23,009 nucleotides of DNA from Nemertoderma westbladi. Its lineage: Eukaryota; Xenacoelomorpha; Nemertodermatida; Nemertodermatidae. How positions within the stretch are numbered: the first letter of the stretch is position 1; each line of letters opens with the position of its first letter. The translations under genes were made by a program, and so were the position numbers. The notes under the pieces are model-generated. The model was given only the letters and a program-made list of their open reading frames with translations, had not been told where the DNA came from and searched no databases. Positions 1 to 8,931 of this stretch are shown here, in pieces. The DNA lies in contig JAUCBJ010006473.1 in the NCBI GenBank assembly GCA_032718475.1, positions 1 to 23,009 on the forward strand, given 5' to 3'.

Positions 1-65
1 ATAATATTGTAGTAATTTATATATTAATTTGGTTAAATAATTAAGCATAATTTGGTTAATTTGGT

Positions 66-121
66 TTGGGGGCGGTAGCCCCCAACAAAAGAAGCGGGGC
101 TTTGGGGGCGGCAGCCCCCAA
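66..121. repeat. Two GC-rich short hairpins in AT-rich DNA
   Basis: Two similar inverted repeats lie 36 bp apart. Each has an 8-bp stem of TT plus GGGGGC pairing with GCCCCC plus AA, closed by a 4-nt loop (GGTA in the first, 66-85; GGCA in the second, 102-121). The surrounding 180 bp are strongly AT-rich, so the two GC blocks stand out. They lie just left of the truncated PLE-1. Their function is unknown; they may belong to another small repeat that PLE-1 interrupted. Confidence 0.6.
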
Positions 122-182
122 TTAAAAGAAAACAAACAAAATTTGACTTTAATAATGTTTATTTTATAATTTTGAAAAAACC

Positions 183-590
183 GCCTCTACTCCCTGGACG
201 TTGTGAGTTTATTCACTAACGTCCCACTGAGGGAGGCGGTGCAGCTTGCTGCTGATCTACTGTATGAGCGGCATCCGGACAGCCAGCCAATCAGCAAGGA
301 CCAATTATTGGTCTTATGCTGTTAGCCACCAAGGATGTCGTATTCCTAGATCACCGAAAGATGGTGTCGCTATGGGGTCTCCATTGGACCCCATACTCGC
401 CAACATCTTTCTGTCACAGTTTGACGAGAGGATGGCTGCGGGCACCAAGCTCAGTGATAGGTACGTCAATGGCGTATTTAGTGTTGGTAGTAACGACCCC
501 ACTGAGAAATTGTGAGAGGTCAATGCCCTCCATCCCAATCTTAGTCCTATCCTATCCAATCTAATCATCAATCCTCTTCTTTAATCCTTT
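183..590 (+). pseudogene. Broken PLE reverse transcriptase fragment
   Basis: Three reading frames together carry PLE reverse-transcriptase motifs. From 188 the frame reads motif A, SLDVVSLFTNVPLREAV, and continues to a stop near 318. The next frame carries LLATKDVVFLDH from 316. A third frame carries DGVAMGSPLDPILANIFL, the motif B region, up to the stop at 515. The motif C position reads YVNG where active enzymes have YVDD, so the catalytic aspartates are lost. At least three frame changes and a stop interrupt the domain, and everything before motif A is missing. This fragment cannot make cDNA. The assignment rests on recognised motifs rather than alignment. Confidence 0.8.
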
Positions 591-591
591 C

Positions 592-1491
592 TTGATTTGG
601 TTGTCACTCGGGTTGAATGCTCTTTCAACAGCGTGGTACCGCAAGCCTACAGATACTGGGCTCGTTCTCAATGGCACTGCGTGTGCCCCTGAGTCTCACA
701 AACGCGGTGTAGTTCGTGCTATGTTCCATCGCATCTTTAATGCCAGTAAGGGTGGGGTTGGTTCCCAACTCTATACCGCTATTGCTATTGGGGATGCTAA
801 GAATATTCTTAGCAATAACCAATATACTGATACGATGGTCGAGCATAAGCTACCCGTAGTTCAAGCCGCTAAAGGGCGTGCGGGCAGTGGTTCGGGGGGC
901 GAGGTACCAACAGCTGTCCCCACCGATGTCATTCACCCGGTCGACCAGGCAGCTTCTGATGATTACAAGCTTATTACCTGTAAGTTTGAGTACCGAGGTC
1001 GGGCAACTGATCTGTTTGTTCGAAAGTTACGTGGTCTTATACCCAGGTCTTGCACACGGCCAGTTCGGTTTGTTTTTACAACATCTAAACTGCGCCAGTC
1101 ACTCCCATCTCTCAAACACCCCATCCCGGAAATCCTTGCGTCTAACGTCGTTTACTCTTTCTCTTGTCCCTCTTGTAAGGGGGGATATGTTGGACACACC
1201 ATCCAACACTTGTTTGAACGCGTTAGACAGCACCAGGATGGGACAGCCAATGATGGGAGCGAACAGGGTAAGACTGTGCACAACCACATAATGGCGAACC
1301 GCGGCGAGCCCAATACACGTTGGCTGACTGACTGGCGTGAATTGTTTAAACATTTCGCTGTAATTGCTAGACACCCATTGCGGCCAGTCTTGCAAAAGAT
1401 TGAAATGTATTACATCCAAACACGCAAGCCGGTTATCAACAAGCAGAAACGTGACTGGCGCAAGTTTACGGTGCTGCTTCCCAGTGGTTAG
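592..1491 (+). pseudogene. PLE C-terminal part: thumb/linker plus GIY-YIG endonuclease
   Basis: A 299-codon open frame continues the PLE protein after the broken reverse transcriptase. Residues 15-50 contain WYRKPTDTGLVLN and SHKRGVVRAMFHR, typical of the region after the PLE reverse-transcriptase core. The GIY-YIG nuclease starts at residue 186 with VVY; C192 and C195 form the CxxC of the PLE-type zinc motif; YVG is at 199-201; R210 and H214 follow; and E271 in IEMYYIQTRKPVINKQ is the likely catalytic glutamate, with N283 after it. This nuclease nicks target DNA for insertion in the family. The frame's first methionine is accidental: the true protein began far upstream in the now broken domain, so this is a remnant with an intact nuclease, not a complete gene. 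Confidence 0.8.
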
Positions 1492-2002
1492 TTACAGTAC
1501 AGACACATCTTCATTTCGTTACCTGTTCCCTCCCCCTTTGGGAATCTCTCTCTACATTTCCTGGCTTGGCCTCCTGAGAATGCCTTCAGTTGCGGGGCGA
1601 AACCTACCGATCAGCTGGCTGCCGTCAGTTGATCGCATGCAACGTCTAGGTCTTGTTGCTTTTTAGTTTTTTACATACTTTGGCACTGACATACCTACCG
1701 GTAAGGTTTTTACTTAACGTGCTTGATTAATAAATAAAATACAATAACTCTTTATTATTGGATTTTCAAGCTTCTACTTCAACCCTTTATACTCCTTTTA
1801 TTTAATATGAGGCTTGTGATTGTAGACAGTCAGTTTACTGTTTATTGGACAATATATTATTGTGTAACATAATTTTTTTTTGATCAATCAACTTTTGTGA
1901 CTTTTATTGTATTTTAAGTTACAATGAAATTTTCCCCTTTACCAATGTTCACAGTGACGACAGTGATATTTTTGGTACTGTGGACAACAACGTCCTGGGG
2001 AA
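901..2002 (+). repeat. Left copy of a 1102-bp near-identical duplication
   Basis: This stretch matches 15045-16146 with a constant offset of 14144, no gaps and three substitutions seen by eye (1629 T/C, 1848 G/C, 1914 T/G). It starts inside the PLE-1 coding region, passes the PLE 3' end, crosses about 130 bp of AT-rich DNA and ends inside the 5' part of the LINE remnant. The context here is continuous on both sides (PLE before, LINE after), so this is likely the source copy. Confidence 0.92.
1608..1635 (+). other. Conserved hairpin in PLE 3' region
   Basis: CGATCAGCTG and CAGTTGATCG flank an 8-nt loop. The same hairpin occurs in the other three PLE copies at 15752-15779, 10375-10400 and (minus) 8792-8817 with perfect 9-10 bp stems. 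Here one C-to-T change turns a G-C pair into a G-U wobble, which would still pair in RNA. It directly follows GCGAAACC, which invites comparison with a hammerhead ribozyme, but the CUGANGA core is absent. It may be a signal for recognition of the PLE transcript. Confidence 0.6.
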
Positions 2003-3990
2003 TAGTTTTGATCCTTCTCTCAATAGAATGTTACATGATATCGACCCAGATGTAAATATTAATTGTAAATGTAAATGACGTATGTAAATAATAACAACTC
2101 CGGGGGTTATTATGACTCGGAAAATACAGTACAACACCGAATTCAAAAATATTAAACCGGCATCTTTACTAGCAACTTTACCGGCTTCCTTTACTATTAA
2201 CTTGAACTGCCGCAGTCTGGCAAAAAACCTCGCGGCCACAACAGACTTTTTATAGGAACCATTAATTCAAACTTTGACCTTTTAACCTTCTCTGAATCCT
2301 TTATAGGCTATGATCTACGTAGCTCATCAATATTTACAGACAATCCAATCCAACGGTTTTTCCCAGCTAATTAAGAATGCTACGAGAATTACAACACACT
2401 CTAAGACTTTATTGGATCATACTATTACCAATATTGATAGTACTATTAATAACTCCGGCGTATTTTTGACGGAAGTTGGAACAACCGACCATCTACCAAC
2501 TATTACCGTATTTACAAAATACAGTTGTCACTTCAGCCAATCAGAGACTCGCTATACATACGATTACACTAAATTTAACCAGAATGATTTTTTAATCGAT
2601 TTAGATCTGAACTCTGAATACCTCAGCACAACAATATCACACACAGAAAGATACTATCACTTTTATAGTAACTTTACGGACCTGTGCTCTAAACACTTAC
2701 CTAGAAAAGTTTTAAACCCAAAATTAGCACCACTCAAACCTTGGCTTACCATAGCTCTTGTTAAATGTATTAACCATAAAAATAAATTATATGCATCGTA
2801 CTTATCTAAACCGAATCCCGTAAAGTTTCTCAAATATAAATCATATCGCAATAAATTAACAGCTGTTTTACGGGAGGCGGAAAAAAGATATTGTCATACA
2901 GAATTTTATAATAACCAATCAAATATGCGCAACACCGGGAAAACAATTAATTGTGCTTTACATAGATCCAGTAAATCTGCCGTACCAAAAAATTTAATTG
3001 TTAATAAATCTACCGGTAACTCAACTGTAACTAACCCTTTGGATAAAGCAAATAATGTATTTAATAAATTTTTTACTGAAATTGGTAGTCCCTTAGCTTC
3101 TAAAATATACCCTCCTAGGCGTATTGCAACTAGGTATATCAAGCATCGTAATCCAAGTTCCTTTGTCCTATCAAAAACCAGTGCTGGTGTAGAAATAAAA
3201 TATTACATACTACAATTAGATACAAACTCATCTACTAACGACTTATTCCCCCGTTATGCTGCTTCATATTGCTTCTGATTCTCTTTCCAAACACTTAGCT
3301 ACACTAATTAATCTTTCAATCAAACGCGGTTTCTTCCCAGACTCCTTAAAGTTAGTAATTGTATTTAAACTGTATTTAAATCTGGACTCCCAACTGACAC
3401 ATCTAATTATCGCCCTGTCTCAATTTTTACCGGTTTTTAGTAAGTTATACGAACGTATTATTTACGTTCAATTATTATCATATCTTAATAAGTTCAACAT
3501 AACCCCTCATCAATAATGTTTCCGTGAAAAATTAAAAACTACTGATGCTATTTTTGACATAGTTGAAAATATGCGTAAGACTCTTGATATTGGTAACTCT
3601 GTATCTACTGTGTTTATAGACCTAAAGAAGGCCTTTGACTGCAAAGACCACTCAATTTTGCTCAAAAAATTAGAATGCTATGGCATCAGAGGCTTGCCTC
3701 TGACATTACTCTATCTCACCAACCGTAAACAATATATTTATAGAGACGGCTGCAGTTCTGAGCTCCTAGACATAGTTTTAGGTGTACCGGTACCTCAGGG
3801 ATCCATTTTAGGGCCTTTACTGTCAACGACATGCCGAATGTATCATCGTCTTTTACAAACATGCGAGAACTTAAACTCATTGATTGAACTAACTAACAAG
3901 AACTGAGACAATATCTCGGATTGGCTAAACCGTTTGACTTTAAACTTAGACAAGACGGAATACACAATTTTTAGAAATGTTCGGAAGCGA
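1920..3990 (+). pseudogene. Decayed CR1/L2-type LINE ORF2 (endonuclease-reverse transcriptase)
   Basis: Scattered frames follow the order of a CR1/L2-like ORF2. At 1950-2090 there is an acidic N-terminal piece including SFDPSLNRMLHDIDPDVN. At about 2198-2300 LNCRSLAKNLAATTDFL marks the start of the endonuclease. From about 2325 QTIQSNGFSQLIKNATRIT and TTDHLPTITVF give the endonuclease C-terminus, so its middle, with the catalytic residues, is deleted. The linker runs to 3240. The reverse transcriptase carries FLPVFSKLYERIIY, TVFIDLKKAFDCKDHSIL (motif A) and PQGSILGPLL (motif B). The FADD motif C region has collapsed. NRLTLNLDKTEY at 3930-3965 is the last recognisable part, after which homology stops. 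A frameshift near 3250, a stop at 3514 and further stops confirm it is dead. Confidence 0.8.
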
Positions 3991-4987
3991 CTCATTAGTT
4001 TCATAAGTTAGACCGCAAGTGTCGGAGACTATAAACAGGGCTTCATTGAAATCTTCCTCCGAAAGGGAGAATGAGTTATCTGGAGTTTGGGGCGCGGCAT
4101 CGATGTAGCATACAATATACCGGTATACAGATATGAATTTTCAATTTAAAAAACAGTATAGATTTATACCAGTACAGGTGTACAGTCTGAATTTATGTCT
4201 CTATAATTTTCAGCATTACAGCAGCTGTACGTGTACATTCACCCAAAATATCCCACACCCCCTACCTCTCCCTCTGAATCAGCATTCTAAACAACCCATA
4301 AGGTCATAAAAACAGGTTGATTTTTCATCATTTTATTTGCACTAATTATTTTTTTCGTTTCCCAGGGGCTCATTTCAAATTACCTTTGTTTTGTATCACC
4401 CCCGTGAACTTTTTTATGGCTGTCAATTTGGGTTAGAGGTTAATATTACGATTTTATCATAGCCATTCACTACCGGTACTGTATATGGAAAGCCAAATAG
4501 TCTCAATACAAAGATTTTACAATTAATCGCCTTAACCTTAGCGGCAGACGGCGGAATAAAAATTTCACTATAAACATTACTACTCCCTCAATCTTAATCC
4601 GAATTTCAGGGAAACCATTTTTATACTCAGCGCCATCGAATCTACAAAAGTTATTGCCATTTTAATTTTAACTAATTTATAAACTTTTTATTTAAAATAG
4701 GTAAATTACACAAAAATGTAAATATTTATCAAAATTTCACAAGATAACGTTTAAAAAACTGTCGAAACCACTTCCAATGAGCCAAATTAGAGATTATATA
4801 ATATACTTTCAGTTTAAGATAACAAAGTGCACGCATATATAGTTTGTAAGTAAAGGGATGAACAGACCGACAGAGGCGGGACCGCAGTTTATTTCTGTTG
4901 ATAAAACGGGATTGAAGTCGGTAATTTAAAGATTCCACCATCAGGAGCCTTAATTGGTATCTTTGTGAACTGAGTGTATGTGTGTCT
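3991..4987. other. Non-coding stretch between LINE remnant and zinc-finger gene
   Basis: No convincing gene lies here. The right part should hold the 3' untranslated region of the minus-strand zinc-finger gene: possible AATAAA signals in its direction lie at 4888-4893 and 4687-4692, about 95 and 295 bp after its stop. Two TACCGGTA palindromes occur near 4118 and 4471. A 64-codon stretch open on the minus strand (3949-4140) has protein-like composition but no start codon and no recognised match. Confidence 0.5.
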
Positions 4988-7900
4988 TCAAAATTGTTTG
5001 TCACAAGAACCGTAATTACACTTGATCTCTTTATGTACTGATTCCATGTGTTTCTTCAGATATCTTCTATCATTGAATTGTTTGTCACATGAACCGCACT
5101 TATACTTGATACCTTTATGTACTGATTCCATGTGTTTCTTTAGATATCCTTTGTCACTAAATTGTTTGTCACAAGAACCGCAATTATACTTGATACCTTT
5201 ATGTACTGATTCCATGTGTTTCTTCAGATATCCTTTGTCAGTGAATTGTTTGTCACAAGAACCACAATTATACTTGATGCCTTTATGTACTGATTCCATG
5301 TGTTTCTTCAGACTCTTTTTGTCACTAAATTGTTTGTCACAAGAACCGCAATTATACTTGATACCTTTATGTACTGATTCCATGTGTCTCTTCAGACCAT
5401 GTTTGTCACTAAATAGTTTGTAACAAGAACCGCAATTATACTTGATACCTTTATGTACTGATTCCATGTGTCTCTTCAGTCTCTGTTTGTCACTAAATTG
5501 TTTGTAACAAGAACCGCAATTATACTTGATACCTTTATGTACTGATTCCATGTGTTTCTTCAGATATCCTCTATCATTGAATTGTTTGTCACATGAACCG
5601 CACTTATACTTGATGCCTTTATGTACTGATTCCATGTGTTTCTTCAGACTCTGTTTGTCACTAAATTGTTTGTCACAAGAACCGCAATTATACTTGATAC
5701 CTTTATGTACTGATTCCATGTGTTTCTTTAGATATTCTTTGTCACTAAATTGTTTGTCACAAGAACCGCAATTATACTTGATACCTTTATGTACTGATTC
5801 CATGTGTCTCTTCAGATGTCCTTTGTCAGTGAATTGTTTGTCACAAGAACCACAATTATACTTGATGCCTTTATGTACTGATTCCATGTGTTTCTTCAGA
5901 CTCTGTTTGTCACTAAATTGTTTGTCACAAGAACCGCAATTATACTTGATACCTTTATGTACTGATTCCATGTGTCTCTTCAGACTCTGTTTGTCACTAA
6001 ATTGTTTGTCACAAGAACCACAATTATACTTGATACCTCTATGAACTGATTCTATGTGTGTCTTCAGAGTTCCTTTGTGACGGAATTGTTTGTCACAATA
6101 AACGCATTTATACTTGATACCTTTATGTACTGATTCCATGTGTTTCTTCAGATATCCTTTGTCAGTGAATTGTTTGTCACAAGAACCACAATTATACTTG
6201 ATACCTTTATGTACTGATTCCATGTGTCTCTTCAGTCTCTGTTTGTCACTAAATTGTTTGTAACAAGAACCGCAATTATACTTGATACCTTTATGTACTG
6301 ATTCCATGTGTTTCTTCAGATATCCTCTATCATTGAATTGTTTGTCACATGAACCGCACTTATACTTGATGCCTTTATGTACTGATTCCATGTGTTTCTT
6401 CAGACTCTGTTTGTCACTAAATTGTTTGTCACAAGAACCGCAATTATACTTGATACCTTTATGTACTGATTCCATGTGTTTCTTTAGATATTCTTTGTCA
6501 CTAAATTGTTTGTCACAAGAACCGCAATTATACTTGATACCTTTATGTACTGATTCCATGTGTCTCTTCAGATGTCCTTTGTCAGTGAATTGTTTGTCAC
6601 AAGAACCACAATTATACTTGATGCCTTTATGTACTGATTCCATGTGTTTCTTCAGACTCTGTTTGTCACTAAATTGTTTGTCACAAGAACCGCAATTATA
6701 CTTGATACCTTTATGTACTGATTCCATGTGTCTCTTCAGACTCTGTTTGTCACTAAATTGTTTGTCACAAGAACCACAATTATACTTGATACCTCTATGA
6801 ACTGATTCTATGTGTGTCTTCAGAGTTCCTTTGTGACGGAATTGTTTGTCACAATAAACGCATTTATACTTGATACCTTTATGTACTGATTCCATGTGTT
6901 TCTTCAGATATCCTTTGTCAGTGAATTGTTTGTCACAAGAACCACAATTATACTTGATACCTTTATGTACTGATTCCATGTGTTTCTTCAGACCCTGTTT
7001 GTCACTAAATTGTTTGTCACAAGAACCGCAATTATACTTGATACCTTTATGTACTGATTCCATGTGTCTCTTCAGACTCTGTTTGTCACTAAATTGTTTG
7101 TCACAATAACCGCAATTATACTTGATACCTTTATGTACTGATTCCATGTGTCCCTTTAGATTATCTTTTTGACTAAATTGTTTGTCACAGGAACCACAAT
7201 TATACTTGATACCTCTATGAACTGATTCTATGTGTGTCTTCAGAGTTCCTTTGTAACTAAATTGTTTGTCACAGGAACTGCAATTATACTTGATACCTTT
7301 ATGTACTGATTCCATGGGTTTCTTTAGATATCCTTTGTCACTAAATTGTTTGTCACAGGAACTGCAATTATACTTGATACCTTTATGTACTGATTCCATG
7401 TGTTTCTTCAGATATCCTTTGTCAGTGAATTGTTTGTCAAAAGAACCACAATTATACTTGATGCCTTTATGTACTGATTCCATGTGTTTCTTCACACTCT
7501 GTTTGTCAATAAATTGTTTTTCACAAGAACCGCAATTATACTTGATGCCTTTGTGCAGTGATTCTATGTGAGTCTTTAGAGTTCCTTTTTCATTAAATTG
7601 TTTGTCACAATAAACGCATTTATAATTGAAACGTTTGCGAATTGATTCCACGTGTCTCTTTATACTCCGTTTGTCAATAAATTGTTTTTCACAAGATTCA
7701 CATTTATACTTGATACCTTTATGCAATGATTGTTTACGATTCTTCAAATTTAATTTGCGATTAATTCGCTTACATTCGAAAACGGACTTATCAATAACTT
7801 CACAAGGAGATGGTTTCCCAATACAGAAATCTTGTCTTACAACTCGAGATGTATCTTCAGAAGTACCACAAATAGCTCCCGCTTCTGATTTAAAACTGAT

Positions 7901-8596
7901 AACGTTTATACCGCTGTTTGTGTTGCCGATTTGATTATTAGAATATTGTTCATCTGTACAGAACTCTTGTTTGATCTTTCGAGATGTATCTTTAGAAGTA
8001 CCGCAAATAGCTCCCGATTCTGATTTAAAACTGATAACGTTTATACCGCTGCTTGTGTTGTCGATTTGATTATTAGAATATTGTTCATCTGTACAGAACT
8101 CTTGTTTGATCTTTCGAGATGTATCTTCAGATGTACCACAAATAGCTCCCGCTTCTGATTTAAAACTGATAACGTTTATACCGCTGTTTGTGTTGCCGAT
8201 TTGATTATTAGAATATTGTTCATCTGTACAGAACTCTTGTTTGATCTTTCGAGATGTATCTTTAGAAGTACCGCAAATAGCTCTTGCTTCTGATTTAAAA
8301 CTGATAACGTTTATACCGCTGCTTGTGTTGTCGATTTGATTATTAGAATATTGTTCATCTGTACAGAACTCTTGTTTGATCCTTCGAGATGTATCTTTAG
8401 AAGTACCGCAAATAGCTCCAGCTTCTGATCTAAAACTGATAACGTTTATACCGCTGTTTGTGTTGATTTCTTTATTTACAGTTGGTGGAGTGACGCATTT
8501 CTCTTGTTCCTCACCACCGGACTGAGAATCACTTTCATCTGCCATTATACGATTCAGTAAATCCCAAGCAGCGTCACTCAAAGTATTCGAAGACAT
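4988..8596 (-). CDS. Long C2H2 zinc-finger protein with 32 complete fingers
   Basis: This is a single open frame of 1202 codons with no intron. The start at 8596 has A at -3, and the stop ends at 4988. Residues 1-48 are acidic and serine-rich with no KRAB, BTB, SCAN or ZAD domain that I recognise. Residues 49-255 are five 45-residue repeats. A basic stretch precedes the array. From residue 299, 28-residue fingers of the form CX2CX12HX4H follow, joined by HKGIKYN linkers in place of the usual TGEKP. Finger 1 has its second His replaced by Arg, finger 4 has a Cys-to-Phe change and finger 5 has a His-to-Pro change. The last unit stops after eight residues and begins with Tyr instead of Cys. Helix positions -1, +2, +3 and +6 vary between fingers while the framework is almost constant. 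It is probably a nuclear sequence-specific DNA-binding protein; its target and role are unknown. Confidence 0.88.
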   Translation of the reverse strand: MSSNTLSDAAWDLLNRIMADESDSQSGGEEQEKCVTPPTVNKEINTNSGINVISFRSEAGAICGTSKDTSRRIKQEFCTDEQYSNNQIDNTSSGINVISFKSEARAICGTSKDTSRKIKQEFCTDEQYSNNQIGNTNSGINVISFKSEAGAICGTSEDTSRKIKQEFCTDEQYSNNQIDNTSSGINVISFKSESGAICGTSKDTSRKIKQEFCTDEQYSNNQIGNTNSGINVISFKSEAGAICGTSEDTSRVVRQDFCIGKPSPCEVIDKSVFECKRINRKLNLKNRKQSLHKGIKYKCESCEKQFIDKRSIKRHVESIRKRFNYKCVYCDKQFNEKGTLKTHIESLHKGIKYNCGSCEKQFIDKQSVKKHMESVHKGIKYNCGSFDKQFTDKGYLKKHMESVHKGIKYNCSSCDKQFSDKGYLKKPMESVHKGIKYNCSSCDKQFSYKGTLKTHIESVHRGIKYNCGSCDKQFSQKDNLKGHMESVHKGIKYNCGYCDKQFSDKQSLKRHMESVHKGIKYNCGSCDKQFSDKQGLKKHMESVHKGIKYNCGSCDKQFTDKGYLKKHMESVHKGIKYKCVYCDKQFRHKGTLKTHIESVHRGIKYNCGSCDKQFSDKQSLKRHMESVHKGIKYNCGSCDKQFSDKQSLKKHMESVHKGIKYNCGSCDKQFTDKGHLKRHMESVHKGIKYNCGSCDKQFSDKEYLKKHMESVHKGIKYNCGSCDKQFSDKQSLKKHMESVHKGIKYKCGSCDKQFNDRGYLKKHMESVHKGIKYNCGSCYKQFSDKQRLKRHMESVHKGIKYNCGSCDKQFTDKGYLKKHMESVHKGIKYKCVYCDKQFRHKGTLKTHIESVHRGIKYNCGSCDKQFSDKQSLKRHMESVHKGIKYNCGSCDKQFSDKQSLKKHMESVHKGIKYNCGSCDKQFTDKGHLKRHMESVHKGIKYNCGSCDKQFSDKEYLKKHMESVHKGIKYNCGSCDKQFSDKQSLKKHMESVHKGIKYKCGSCDKQFNDRGYLKKHMESVHKGIKYNCGSCYKQFSDKQRLKRHMESVHKGIKYNCGSCYKLFSDKHGLKRHMESVHKGIKYNCGSCDKQFSDKKSLKKHMESVHKGIKYNCGSCDKQFTDKGYLKKHMESVHKGIKYNCGSCDKQFSDKGYLKKHMESVHKGIKYKCGSCDKQFNDRRYLKKHMESVHKEIKCNYGSCDKQF
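5435..6946 (-). repeat. Tandem duplication of a nine-finger block (2 x 756 bp)
   Basis: Fingers 10-18 (6191-6946) and fingers 19-27 (5435-6190) are the same at every residue, in the same order, with an offset of exactly 756 bp (9 x 84). The DNA is also identical wherever I compared it. The duplication keeps the frame and adds nine fingers. Unequal crossing-over between finger repeats is the likely cause. It must be young, or kept uniform by gene conversion. Confidence 0.93.
7844..8452 (-). repeat. Five 135-bp repeats encoding the N-terminal region of the zinc-finger protein
   Basis: Units begin with GINVISF at residues 49, 94, 139, 184 and 229, so the period is 45 residues. Each carries a SEAGAICGTS-like segment followed by IKQEFCTDEQYSNN. 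Alternate units end in DNTSSG or GNTNSG, so the larger period is 90 residues (270 bp), which points to a doublet duplication after the first one. The fifth unit diverges after residue 251 into VVRQDFC. No known fold is recognised; IKQEFC could be a sumoylation-like IKQE site, repeated in four units. Confidence 0.9.
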
Positions 8597-8650
8597 ATTT
8601 AATACAATTCAGACTAACTGACGTATAAATGTTACATTCTAAATATTAAC

Positions 8651-8667
8651 AAAATAATTCAATTTAA
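8651..8667 (+). repeat. Left target-site duplication of the PLE-3/PLE-4 composite
   Basis: AAAATAATTCAATTTAA here matches 10557-10573 exactly in direct orientation. It directly abuts the 3' end of PLE-3, and its partner directly abuts the 3' end of PLE-4. It lies 54 bp upstream of the zinc-finger start codon. Confidence 0.8.
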
Positions 8668-8931
8668 AGAGTTAATTGTATTTATTTATTAATCAAGCAT
8701 GTTAAGTAAAAACCTTTCCGGTAGGTATGTCAGTGCCAAAGTATGTAAAAAACTAAAAAGCAACAAGACCTAGACGTTGCATGCAATCAGTGATCAGCTG
8801 ACGGCAGCCAGCTGATCGGTAGGTTTCGCCCCGCAACTGAAGGCATTCTAAGGAGGCCAAGCCAAGAAATATCGAGAGAGATTCCCAAAAGGGGACGGAA
8901 CAGGTAACGAAATGAAGCAACTGTACTGTAA

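Larger units (their letters stand above)
179..1790 (+). mobile_element. Penelope-like element PLE-1, 5'-truncated
   Basis: The homology starts abruptly near 179, inside the reverse-transcriptase domain just before motif A, and runs through the thumb, linker, GIY-YIG endonuclease, stop codon at 1491 and a 3' untranslated region of about 300 bp. The 3' end near 1784-1790 is set by where the related copy at 9424-10556 stops matching. The 3' region has overlapping AATAAA signals around 1729-1738, a conserved hairpin at 1608-1635 and the palindrome TACCGGTA near 1696. The order reverse transcriptase then GIY-YIG is diagnostic of endonuclease-bearing PLEs. The reverse transcriptase part is dead; the endonuclease part is open. 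The clade within PLEs was not determined. Confidence 0.85.

Noticed and set aside
181-240. Long imperfect hairpin (ACCGCCTC ... GAGGCGGT with an inner GGACGTT/AACGTCC stem) as a structured RNA or hammerhead ribozyme
   Set aside because: The sequence is coding: in frame from 188 it encodes PLE reverse-transcriptase motif A. The hammerhead core CUGANGA and GAAA are absent.
953-975. CTGATGA in PLE-1 as a hammerhead ribozyme core
   Set aside because: There is no GAAA partner at the right distance and the bases lie within an open coding frame.
4729-5004. 91-codon minus-strand frame overlapping the zinc-finger stop
   Set aside because: It is out of frame with the zinc-finger gene, contains no finger motif and probably lies in its 3' untranslated region.
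5022-7934. Several plus-strand open frames of 79-172 codons rich in PLCTDSMCFF
   Set aside because: They are antisense shadows of the tandem zinc-finger repeats and repeat with the same 84-bp period.
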